From NCBI GenBank assembly GCA_017444045.1, contig JAFSXO010000090.1:1-6864 (forward strand): 6,864 nt of DNA. The letters run 5' to 3'. Of this stretch, positions 1 to 5,653 are shown in pieces. The position numbers and the translations under genes were made by a program. The stretch's first letter is position 1. Each line of letters opens with the position of its first letter. This stretch comes from a bacterium (lineage in GTDB: Bacteria; Vulcanimicrobiota; Xenobia; Xenobiales; Xenobiaceae). Under the pieces are notes generated by a model that saw only the letters and a program-made list of their open reading frames with translations, ran no database searches and was not told the origin of the DNA.

Positions 1-433
1 CGCAGTCGATCCAAAGCTGTATGCTGGTAATGCTGTTGGTCTGCTTGGGCAGAAGGGTTATCTCGTAAACCTTTTTGCCATTAAGGGTGGTCGTTCCGGT
101 AACCGAGGAATTATATTTAGCTAAATTCGGGAGATGGAAGCCGAAGGCGCTGGGCTGATTCTTGATGAAGCTGGGAGCATCTTCGAGCACTAATTTGTGC
201 TTATCTGGTTTTTTATGGTAATAATGTCCAGATAATTTGGGACTGTAGGGGATAAAAGCCCATTTTGCGTGCACATCCAGCTTTAAGGCTGCCTGATAAT
301 CGACAAGACCGGGGTTGAGATCGTTGACCTTGCCGAATATCTCCTCAACCTCGCTGTTGGCGCGGGCGGGAAGAGCGCCTAGGCAAATAAACGCTAGAGC
401 GATGATAACGATACTTCTGCAAAGCTTTTTCAT
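1..433 (-). CDS. Exported LolA-fold protein, 5' part (runs off the window)
   Basis: An open frame without stops reads from ATG at 433 off the left edge, giving 144 visible residues. Residues 1-25 form a classic signal peptide: KK near the N-terminus, a hydrophobic core, and an A-R-A cleavage site before Asn26. Cys17 lies inside the core but has no good lipobox, so I favour signal peptidase I cleavage. The mature part starts with an acidic helix (SEVEEIF) and then alternates short beta-like strands, with a GHYYHKKPDKHKLVL stretch and later TTTLNGKKVYEITLLPK. That pattern (a strand, 'yyKkPdK.kl', then 'l.gk.vy.l.l.pk') is what I associate with LolA-like or lipoprotein-sorting-like periplasmic carrier folds. 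The C-terminal half is missing, so the assignment is by fold resemblance only. AAGGAG at 444-449 lies 10 nt before ATG 433 but only 4 nt before the in-frame ATG at 439, hence the start chosen. It lies 138 bp downstream of ugd. Confidence 0.72.
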   Translation of the reverse strand, partial: MKKLCRSIVIIALAFICLGALPARANSEVEEIFGKVNDLNPGLVDYQAALKLDVHAKWAFIPYSPKLSGHYYHKKPDKHKLVLEDAPSFIKNQPSAFGFHLPNLAKYNSSVTGTTTLNGKKVYEITLLPKQTNSITSIQLWIDC

Positions 434-488
434 ACTCATCCATCTCCTTAATCTGCTTTGTTATGCATTTTTAGCTTAACTCGCTGTA

Positions 489-517
489 ATTAAAACATTG
501 TATTGGGAAAAATGCAA
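489..517 (-). promoter_or_regulatory. Possible sigma-70-type promoter for the LolA-like gene
   Basis: On the minus strand TTGCAT (512-517) and TTTAAT (489-494) are separated by 17 nt, about 50 bp upstream of the start codon of the LolA-like gene. The -10 matches the consensus at 5 of 6 positions and the -35 at only 3 of 6. The two boxes fall in opposite arms of the inverted repeat at 492-523. The region is AT-rich, so a chance match is quite possible. Confidence 0.25.
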
Positions 518-523
518 TGTTTT
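492..523 (-). terminator. AT-rich inverted repeat after ugd, possible weak (bidirectional) terminator
   Basis: AAAACATTG (492-500) and CAATGTTTT (515-523) are a perfect 9-bp inverted repeat around a 14-nt loop. It lies about 50 bp beyond the ugd stop, in the 138-bp gap before the LolA-like gene. Read on the minus strand, the hairpin's 3' arm ends in TTTT followed by AATT, so it has a short U-tract but a weak AT-rich stem. It could end ugd transcription, or be an operator for the next gene. Confidence 0.4.
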
Positions 524-571
524 TAACTAAATATTCAATTAAGAATTGCTAAGCCTACTATGATGCCCAGC

Positions 572-1873
572 TCATACTGAGCAAGGGCGTCCTACGCAGC
601 AGTATTCAAAGCCGTGTTTTATAATGCGCTCCGGCTCGAATATGTTGCGCCCATCGATAATCAGAGGCCTGGACATGAGCCTGTGCAGCCTGTGCATATC
701 CATAAAGCGGAATTCGGACCATTCGGTGCAGATAATGGCCGCATCGGCATCGGTGCAGGCGTCGTATGGCGTATCGCAGGTGGTGATGAAGGGATTGCAG
801 CGGCAGGCATTGGTCATCGCTTTAGGATCGTAGGCGAAAATGTGCGCGCCTTCCTTTTGCAGAAGGTTGATAATCTCCATCGAGGCGGCAAAGCGCAGGT
901 CGTCGGTGTTTGGTTTAAATGCCAGGCCTAAGATGGCCACCTTGAGATCCTTTAGGCTGGGAAAGCGCTGGCGCAGCATTTCCACGGGCCAGAGACGCTG
1001 GCGGTTGTTTACAGCCTCTGTTGCCCGCAGCAGCTCAAAATCGTAGCCTAAGTCTTTAGCTATATCGATATAGGCTGATACGTCCTTGGGCAGGCACATG
1101 CCTCCGTAGCCTATGCCGGCTTCCATGGCCTGCTGGCCGATGCGCTTGTCTAGGCCGATGCCTTTGGTAACCTTTTTTATATCGGCGCCGGATAAGGTGC
1201 AGATATTGGCTACGGAATTAATAAAGGAAATTTTTAGAGCCAAAAAGGCGTTGGCGGAATGCTTGATCAGTTCAGCCGATTTGGTATCGGTAAGAAGCAG
1301 GGGAGCGTTCAGAGGCTCGTAAAGGCTGACTAGCAGGCTGGAGGCCCGCTTGGATTCAGCTCCGATGACAACGCGGTCAGGACGCATAAAATCGTCGATA
1401 GCTGTTCCCTCTCGCAGAAACTCGGGGTTGGAGGCTATATCGAAATCTACATCCTCGCGCACATACTCGCGTATCGTTCTCGATACCCATTCGCTGGTGC
1501 GCACTGGAACCGTGCTTTTCTCCACGATTAAACGGTATTCTGTTAGGTTCTCGGCAATCTCTTGGGAAACCGATTCTACATAGGATAAGTCTACTCCGCC
1601 ATCTGGCCGGGGCGGAGTATTGACGCAGATAAATATAATCTGCCCGTGCTTTACGCCCTCGGCTATGCTGCCGGAAAAGCGCAGGCGGCCTTCGGTGCAG
1701 TTAGTGTGAAGCATCTCTTCAAGGCCTGGCTCATATATAGGCGATTCCATTCTTTGCAGGGCAGCCAGCTTTTTTTCGTCATTGTCTATGCCCAATACCT
1801 GGTGCCCTAGCTCGGCTAAGCATGCACCTGTCACTAATCCTACGTATCCGCATCCGATTATGCTAATATTCAA
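572..1873 (-). CDS. ugd: UDP-glucose 6-dehydrogenase
   Basis: Cytosolic enzyme that oxidises UDP-glucose to UDP-glucuronate with two NAD+, supplying uronic-acid precursors for capsule, exopolysaccharide or lipid glycosylation. The 433 residues match the usual bacterial length. The N-terminal Rossmann fold opens with GCGYVG (7-12) and has an acidic turn at Asp30. Family landmarks follow: CVNTP (83-87), STVPVRT with Thr121, NPEFLREG with Glu151, and the central helix ELIKHSANAF with Lys204 and Asn208. The catalytic motif GYGGMCLPKD has nucleophile Cys260 and Asp264. The C-terminal UDP-binding domain has LGLAFKPNTDDLR (315-327); the next residues are FAAS where E-[SA]-[PR]-S is commoner. The start is TTG, supported by GAGGA at 1881-1885 with 7 nt spacing. 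It begins 24 bp after the AMIN/NAGPA gene, so co-transcription is likely. GDP-mannose dehydrogenase relatives are less likely, because the overall pattern is of the UDP-glucose type. Confidence 0.96.
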   Translation of the reverse strand: MNISIIGCGYVGLVTGACLAELGHQVLGIDNDEKKLAALQRMESPIYEPGLEEMLHTNCTEGRLRFSGSIAEGVKHGQIIFICVNTPPRPDGGVDLSYVESVSQEIAENLTEYRLIVEKSTVPVRTSEWVSRTIREYVREDVDFDIASNPEFLREGTAIDDFMRPDRVVIGAESKRASSLLVSLYEPLNAPLLLTDTKSAELIKHSANAFLALKISFINSVANICTLSGADIKKVTKGIGLDKRIGQQAMEAGIGYGGMCLPKDVSAYIDIAKDLGYDFELLRATEAVNNRQRLWPVEMLRQRFPSLKDLKVAILGLAFKPNTDDLRFAASMEIINLLQKEGAHIFAYDPKAMTNACRCNPFITTCDTPYDACTDADAAIICTEWSEFRFMDMHRLHRLMSRPLIIDGRNIFEPERIIKHGFEYCCVGRPCSV

Positions 1874-1897
1874 AGCCTTTTCCTCACAGTCTCGCTA

Positions 1898-3934
1898 TCA
1901 ATCCCCAAAATACAATTTGAATGGTTCTAATCCTGCACAGCGCAGTTCCAGATTGCCGCACATGTCTGGAATCTGCACGGTGGCGCGCACCTCACCCTGC
2001 TGATCTGTGGTATAGCTTCCGACGAGTTTTCCAGCGTACCAGGCTTCAAGGGTCTGATCCGGAATGCCGTTGTACCATTTGTCAATTACGCGGGCGCGAA
2101 AATCGATGACGTGCATCTGCTGAGGAGGCCGTATGCCTCCGCTAGATGACGATGGTTCGTCTAGGCCCTCTTTGGCGCCGTTCTGGGGGCCTTCGAGAGA
2201 AGTCTCCAGCTCCTCAGCTTCTTCTGGCTGCCCGGAAATCTCTGAGGCGGTGCCGAAATCAAACATCGGAGTGGGAGCGGTCAGCGGGGAGGAGCTCGAG
2301 GGCGAAGGTTCTGAGTTAGAGGGACTGGGCGGCGCAGGCTCGTCGGGCAGAGAGGGCATGGTGATAGATGTACCGGTTTTTACCGTCTTATACCAGCGGG
2401 CCAGAATGTGCTCGGGTTCGCCCGTTTTCAGTTGAATAACAGCCTTGGCCTGAGCTGTACCCGATTTAACGCATACGGGGAGGCTGAGAGGCAGGCGCAG
2501 GGCTACACATTGAGCCTGAGCCTGGCCGTTTACCGTAAGAGAACGGGTATTCTCAATGCCAGGGGCGCTGAAAAACACGGTAGTGCCATCGGCGACGGGG
2601 TGACCTGCTTCATCGCTGACCAGGGCTTTTATGCGGCAGTGCTTTTTGCCGTCGGCCAGCATGGTCTCATGCTCCAGCTTTATGTCTATTTTAGCTGGGT
2701 GCGTGGCTGGACGGTCGTCAAATATCAGCAAAGCGTTGGCTACGGGGCGCTCGTAGGTGCCAGCGCCTGGCCCGTGGGCAGCCAGCTTGCCTTGGATGGA
2801 CATATCAACCGAGCCGCCTCCGTCCAGGTTTACAGCATCGACTGCGCCGCTGCGCTGCAATAGGTGGGCCATTTGGTTAAGGGTTATGCCCTGGCTGTGA
2901 CTGTCGCTGTATCCCGATGCCGTGGAAAAGGCCAGACGGCCCTTGGCGTCGGCGCTGACCGCCGTGCGTCCGCAGCTGCGGGTAATGTCGTTGCCCTTAG
3001 GCCCCAGCTCTTCTTCGTCGGTGGTCAGCTGAACGCTGCCGTTGGCCAGAAGACGCGGCCCTCCGCCCAGGGCCAGAACGACATCGGGCCAGACCTTATT
3101 GTCTAGCGTCAGTACCTGGCCTTTGACGGCTTTGGCCCTGGCGAACGCGGCTTTTTTGTCTGAAGTCATGGCAAAGGCGGAACGCGGAGGGCGGCGGGAT
3201 ACGTGGGGGCTGATAATTTTTCCCTCGCGCACAACCAGACCGAGAGCGCCGCCAGACATGTTGAAGTAACCGCCGTTAATGCCTACCAGGGCTTTTTTGC
3301 GGGCTACGATGGAGGTTACCGCTTCGCATTTCGAGGTGCTGTCAAGCCCTAAGGCAATATCTAGGGTTATATGCTCATCCTTGGGATCGAAAACTACCTG
3401 ATTCCAGAGCAGATAGGGAGACATCTGCCCGTAATACTGCCGCCGGTGCCAGGATACGCCTGGGCTTAGCTGATAGTGCTCGTCCTCAGTCCATTGGGTA
3501 TAGAGATCGACGAATAACCGGTGCGGATTCTCTAGCACGTCAACACGGTACTGTTCCGCGGGCAGAGCGTAGCGGCCGCGGATATCCCAGCGAAACATGC
3601 CGAGGGCAGGATTGGAAACCTGCCAGTCGCGCACAAATCCGCTTTTGCTTAGGCTGTTTGGCTGCAGCTTACAGTCGGCTGTGTGAAATAGCTCAATAAC
3701 CAGATGCTCATTCTGCTGGTACACCTGATAGTCGGGAGCGTTGGCCGTCTCTATAACCAGGCGAACCTTGCCCTTAGACTCAGAGCTGCGCAGAGCTAAG
3801 ATGCTGTTAAACGGCTCCTCTGAAGAACTGTCATGCTGGGGGATAGCTGACAGGCTGCTCTGCGCTCCTAGGACAACCGCTGCTAAGAATATACATAGGG
3901 CTGCCATGGTAAATCTGTGCTGCTTCGCTGTCAT
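1898..3934 (-). CDS. Exported AMIN + phosphodiester glycosidase (NAGPA/DUF2233) multidomain protein
   Basis: A 678-residue exported protein. Residues 1-30 are a signal peptide (KQHR, hydrophobic 10-24, small residues to Ala30). Residues about 43-147 look like an AMIN domain, a beta-rich module that targets envelope or peptidoglycan sites: VRLVIET near 57 and NPHRLFVDLY at 136-145. The catalytic-type domain, about 160-406, is NAGPA/DUF2233. Its landmarks are INGGYFN (219-225), LGGGPRLLANG (289-299), RTAVSAD (323-329), NLDGGGS (369-375) and ERPVANALL (395-403). Family members cleave phosphodiester-linked sugars or act in exopolysaccharide metabolism; the substrate here is unknown. Residues about 412-505 resemble an Ig-like Big_1/invasin module (ADGKKHCRIKALVSDEAG). 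A Pro/Ser-rich linker (527-556) and an acidic stretch (to about 595) lead to a small beta-rich C-terminal domain (605-678). The start ATG follows an in-frame TAA five codons upstream; its nearest GGAG is 15 nt away, so initiation is weak. ugd follows after 24 bp. Confidence 0.9.
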   Translation of the reverse strand: MTAKQHRFTMAALCIFLAAVVLGAQSSLSAIPQHDSSSEEPFNSILALRSSESKGKVRLVIETANAPDYQVYQQNEHLVIELFHTADCKLQPNSLSKSGFVRDWQVSNPALGMFRWDIRGRYALPAEQYRVDVLENPHRLFVDLYTQWTEDEHYQLSPGVSWHRRQYYGQMSPYLLWNQVVFDPKDEHITLDIALGLDSTSKCEAVTSIVARKKALVGINGGYFNMSGGALGLVVREGKIISPHVSRRPPRSAFAMTSDKKAAFARAKAVKGQVLTLDNKVWPDVVLALGGGPRLLANGSVQLTTDEEELGPKGNDITRSCGRTAVSADAKGRLAFSTASGYSDSHSQGITLNQMAHLLQRSGAVDAVNLDGGGSVDMSIQGKLAAHGPGAGTYERPVANALLIFDDRPATHPAKIDIKLEHETMLADGKKHCRIKALVSDEAGHPVADGTTVFFSAPGIENTRSLTVNGQAQAQCVALRLPLSLPVCVKSGTAQAKAVIQLKTGEPEHILARWYKTVKTGTSITMPSLPDEPAPPSPSNSEPSPSSSSPLTAPTPMFDFGTASEISGQPEEAEELETSLEGPQNGAKEGLDEPSSSSGGIRPPQQMHVIDFRARVIDKWYNGIPDQTLEAWYAGKLVGSYTTDQQGEVRATVQIPDMCGNLELRCAGLEPFKLYFGD

Positions 3935-3961
3935 GATGGCAATCTGTTACTCCGCTACAAT

Positions 3962-3993
3962 AGCGATCAGCTAATAGCGTTTAGCTGATCGCT
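3962..3993. promoter_or_regulatory. Perfect 13-bp palindrome, 6-nt loop, upstream of the AMIN/NAGPA gene
   Basis: AGCGATCAGCTAA (3962-3974) is the exact reverse complement of 3981-3993, with TAGCGT between. It fills most of the 107-bp gap between the UPF0173 stop and the AMIN/NAGPA start, 27 bp before that start codon. Neither side carries a convincing T-tract, so a canonical intrinsic terminator is not supported. An operator, or an RNA hairpin that affects processing or translation, is possible. Confidence 0.55.
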
Positions 3994-4041
3994 GTCTAAA
4001 TGATGCTGGCTGTGCTGCCGCAAGAGGTGGCCTAACGCTAG

Positions 4042-4731
4042 CTACTCGGCGGTAACCGTCCAGGTGTCGAGAGGCTGCATTATGTGAACCTGACAGGCTG
4101 TATTGGCTTCGGCCTCGGCCTTGAACTGCAGCGGGTCGGCGTTAACCTTGGGGAAGGTGTTGAAGTGCATGGGAACGGCCCATTTGGGGCCGATCAGCTT
4201 GGCGGCCTGCACAGCTTCGCTTATGTCCATGGTAAAGCAGCTGCCGATGGGCAGAAGGGCGATATGAGGGCGATAAAGCTCGCCGATCAGCTTCATGTCG
4301 CCGAAGATGCAGGTGTCGCCGGCATGATAAACCGTAACGCCGTCCATATGCACGACGACGCCGACGGCGTTGCCCGCGTATTTGCCCTCGAAGCTTGAAG
4401 AGTGGAAGGCGGGCACAAATCTCGACCAGCCCCAAGGATGCTCAATTTTTCCGCCGACACCGCAGGGTATGGTGGGGCAGCCCTTGGCTGCCAGCATGGT
4501 GGCCAGCTCGGCAACGGCTACGATGGGAGCCTGATGCTGCTTGGCCAAAAGCGGAGCGTCGCCCAGATGGTCATCGTGGCCGTGGGTGGCGATGATGGTG
4601 CTCAGCTTAAGAGAGGCGGGCAGTGAGTGCCCCTTCATATGGGGATTCCCCTTAAGAAAGGGATCGATAAGTACGGCATGCTCGCCGTTTTCCAAAGCAA
4701 AAGCAGAGTGGCCAAAGTAATGTAGTCTCAA
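4042..4731 (-). CDS. UPF0173-family metal-dependent hydrolase (metallo-beta-lactamase fold, YtkL-like)
   Basis: A 229-residue cytosolic protein with no signal peptide, the usual length for UPF0173 (about 225-230). The physiological substrate of this family is not established. Landmarks in order: YFGHSAF (5-11), the metal-binding THGHDDHLGD (His50, His52, Asp54, His55), FHSSS with His110, AGDT with Asp139, LLPIGSCFTMD (159-169), and the C-terminal MHFNTFP with His189. All metal ligands expected of a two-metal site are therefore present, and the enzyme should be active. The start is TTG at 4729-4731, with an excellent AGGAGG at 4740-4745 (8 nt spacing). The ATG at 4734-4736 is out of frame and stops after two codons. 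The gene sits immediately downstream of the mobile element at 4755-4975. Confidence 0.93.
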   Translation of the reverse strand: MRLHYFGHSAFALENGEHAVLIDPFLKGNPHMKGHSLPASLKLSTIIATHGHDDHLGDAPLLAKQHQAPIVAVAELATMLAAKGCPTIPCGVGGKIEHPWGWSRFVPAFHSSSFEGKYAGNAVGVVVHMDGVTVYHAGDTCIFGDMKLIGELYRPHIALLPIGSCFTMDISEAVQAAKLIGPKWAVPMHFNTFPKVNADPLQFKAEAEANTACQVHIMQPLDTWTVTAE

Positions 4732-4745
4732 TTCATTTCCCTCCT
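4728..4745 (-). promoter_or_regulatory. Shine-Dalgarno plus two-codon ATG-AAT-TGA overlapping the TTG start
   Basis: AGGAGG (4740-4745) serves the TTG start at 4729-4731. Between them lies ATG (4734-4736), which reads ATG-AAT-TGA and whose stop overlaps the TTG in a TTGA arrangement. The site decides the start: only the TTG opens the hydrolase frame. The ATG is only 3 nt from the AGGAGG, so it should initiate poorly, but it may compete. Confidence 0.6.
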
Positions 4746-4754
4746 ATATTTAAC
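4745..4754. repeat. Target-site duplication, left copy
   Basis: TATATTTAAC directly abuts the left terminal inverted repeat of the 4755-4975 element and is identical to 4976-4985. Its first base is also the last base of the AGGAGG complement, so the element went in right beside the Shine-Dalgarno site of the hydrolase gene. Confidence 0.85.
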
Positions 4755-4770
4755 CAATGCCAGTAACTTA
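4755..4770 (+). repeat. Left terminal inverted repeat of the MITE-like element
   Basis: CAATGCCAGTAACTTA matches the inverted right end at 14 of 16 positions (differences at positions 6 and 8). Its first 13 bases recur exactly at 5623-5635. Confidence 0.85.
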
Positions 4771-4865
4771 AGATTCATGGCATTGTTTATTGCTTATTCA
4801 TGTGCGTTAGCGTTACGTTATTGGTCAGCGTTCAAGCTGGCATACAACATGCGCAACACCGCAAT

Positions 4866-4937
4866 TCCCCCCTCAGCTTTGGTCACCCCCTCTGTCGCTG
4901 GCGCGACTTCTCCCCCTGCCATCCTTTAGGGGGAGTC
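4866..4937. repeat. REP-type C-run/G-run palindromic core inside the MITE-like element
   Basis: The plus strand shows three C-runs followed by a G-run. CTCCCCCT (4910-4917) pairs perfectly with AGGGGGAG (4928-4935) across a 10-nt loop. Just before it, GTCGC (4894-4898) pairs with GCGAC (4903-4907) over a 4-nt loop. The layout recalls palindromic intergenic repeats with CTCCC...GGGAG ends seen in many bacteria; that comparison is from memory. If transcribed it would form two adjacent hairpins. Confidence 0.65.
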
Positions 4938-4959
4938 ATAATGTTGGGCTAGCTGACGC

Positions 4960-4975
4960 TAAGTTACCGACATTG
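4960..4975 (-). repeat. Right terminal inverted repeat of the MITE-like element
   Basis: Read on the minus strand it is CAATGTCGGTAACTTA. It is immediately followed on the plus strand by the right copy of the 10-bp duplication. Confidence 0.85.
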
Positions 4976-4985
4976 TATATTTAAC
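4976..4985. repeat. Target-site duplication, right copy
   Basis: TATATTTAAC, identical to 4745-4754, directly abuts the right terminal repeat and ends 12 bp before the stop codon of the unknown gene at 4998. Confidence 0.85.
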
Positions 4986-4997
4986 TGTTGCCATTCT

Positions 4998-5582
4998 TTA
5001 GGGTGGTGTACTCTCAGACTCCATGGCTTCTAAAATGAAATCCTGAATGTCGTCATCTTTAAAGCCATCGCTGCGGAATATCTCATAGATCTGCTCGCAG
5101 GAGCAGCCTTTGTGCAAAAGATAGCGCGTTCTCTTAACGGGAAGCTCTCTGCTGAGCCTGCCCAGCGTCTCTATCGTAATCCTGGTGTCTTTTATACTGC
5201 TAATGCGTTTGTTGCGGCAGGTCTCCTTGGCTATCTTCAGGGCTTGCTCCATGGTGCTGGCCAGCTTTTGCAGATGCGGCGAATAGGCCGTATCCTGTTC
5301 CTTGAATTCAGCAAGCCTGGCTGAGATCTCTTTGAGCGTTTTTTCGTGGCGCTTAAAGCACAGCTCGGCATCGTGAAAGGTTAGATCCTTTTGGCTGATG
5401 GTTTTCTCTATATCGCGGCGTATATCGGCTAGCTGCTTGAACATCTTCCAAAGTCTGATATCTGTAGCTAGGTCTGCTGAGCTGGGAATGGTTTCTTTTA
5501 CAGATCTGCAGTTCCAGCCGGCAACGGCCAAGACTATGGCTGCTATGCTTATAAACAGTATGCGATATTTAGTGCTTAACAT
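4998..5582 (-). CDS. Unrecognised signal-anchored helical protein
   Basis: A 194-residue protein of no family I recognise. Residues 1-23 are a short basic start (KYR) and a hydrophobic segment (ILFISIAAIVLAVAGW), followed by Cys25; W-N before the Cys is a poor lipobox, so a signal anchor or a non-standard lipoprotein is possible. Residues about 40-145 are charged, heptad-like and probably mostly helical or coiled coil, with cysteines at 75 and 122. After RELPVKRTRYLLHKGCSCEQIYEIF, residues 150-188 look like a small helical domain with the pattern 'yLL.KG.s.eqI...f...Gf.dddI..fi', loosely like RecX-type helical repeats; I would not assign it. In-frame TAA-TAA just upstream fixes ATG 5582 as the first possible start, but no Shine-Dalgarno is visible. 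It probably acts at the cell envelope. It sits between the phosphoesterase (71-bp gap) and the MITE-like element. Confidence 0.75.
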   Translation of the reverse strand: MLSTKYRILFISIAAIVLAVAGWNCRSVKETIPSSADLATDIRLWKMFKQLADIRRDIEKTISQKDLTFHDAELCFKRHEKTLKEISARLAEFKEQDTAYSPHLQKLASTMEQALKIAKETCRNKRISSIKDTRITIETLGRLSRELPVKRTRYLLHKGCSCEQIYEIFRSDGFKDDDIQDFILEAMESESTPP

Positions 5583-5610
5583 AGACGCTTATTAATAATT
5601 GCAAGAACGC

Positions 5611-5636
5611 TGTTACTGTCCCCAATGCCAGTAACA
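5611..5636. repeat. Hairpin holding a second copy of the MITE terminal repeat
   Basis: TGTTACTG (5611-5618) and CAGTAACA (5629-5636) form a perfect 8-bp inverted repeat around a 10-nt loop, in the 71-bp gap between the phosphoesterase and the unknown gene. CAATGCCAGTAAC (5623-5635) equals the first 13 bases of the MITE left end. No flanking duplication is evident. It may be a decayed or rearranged relative of that element. A hairpin with no T-tract is unlikely to be a strong terminator. Confidence 0.6.
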
Positions 5637-5653
5637 TTCTCTCAGCTTTCTTG

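Larger units (their letters stand above)
4755..4975. mobile_element. 221-bp MITE-like non-autonomous element with a 10-bp target-site duplication
   Basis: The element begins CAATGCCAGTAACTTA and ends with the inverted counterpart of CAATGTCGGTAACTTA, which is 14 of 16 identical. It is bounded exactly by perfect 10-bp direct repeats (4745-4754 and 4976-4985). There is no significant open reading frame inside, so it cannot encode a transposase and would have to be moved in trans. From memory, the ends resemble those of IS231/IS4-group insertion sequences (CATGCCC...CAACTTAAG), which also make duplications of about 10-12 bp; this is an inference, not a search result. Inside lie a second TGGCATTG (4778-4785), inverted to the left end, and a C-run/G-run palindromic core (about 4866-4937). 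Further imperfect inverted similarity continues inward (about 4826-4850 against 4941-4958). The family is unidentified. Confidence 0.85.

Noticed and set aside
614..931. 105-residue plus-strand open frame antisense to ugd
   Set aside because: Antisense shadow of conserved UDP-glucose dehydrogenase codons; no recognisable domain.
2408..2863. 151-residue plus-strand open frame inside the AMIN/NAGPA gene
   Set aside because: It lies wholly antisense to a well-supported gene with clear domain motifs; no family pattern and no supporting start context.
4084..4435. Overlapping frames on both strands within the UPF0173 gene
   Set aside because: Low-complexity shadow translations of the conserved hydrolase, which has every metal ligand in its own frame.
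4910..4935. Intrinsic terminator at the CTCCCCCT/AGGGGGAG stem
   Set aside because: The stem is strong, but no T-tract follows on either strand and it is internal to a transposon-like element.
4866..4937. Riboswitch or structured leader for the hydrolase gene
   Set aside because: The structure belongs to an inserted element with a target duplication, so it is not an evolved leader of this gene; no known riboswitch motif seen.
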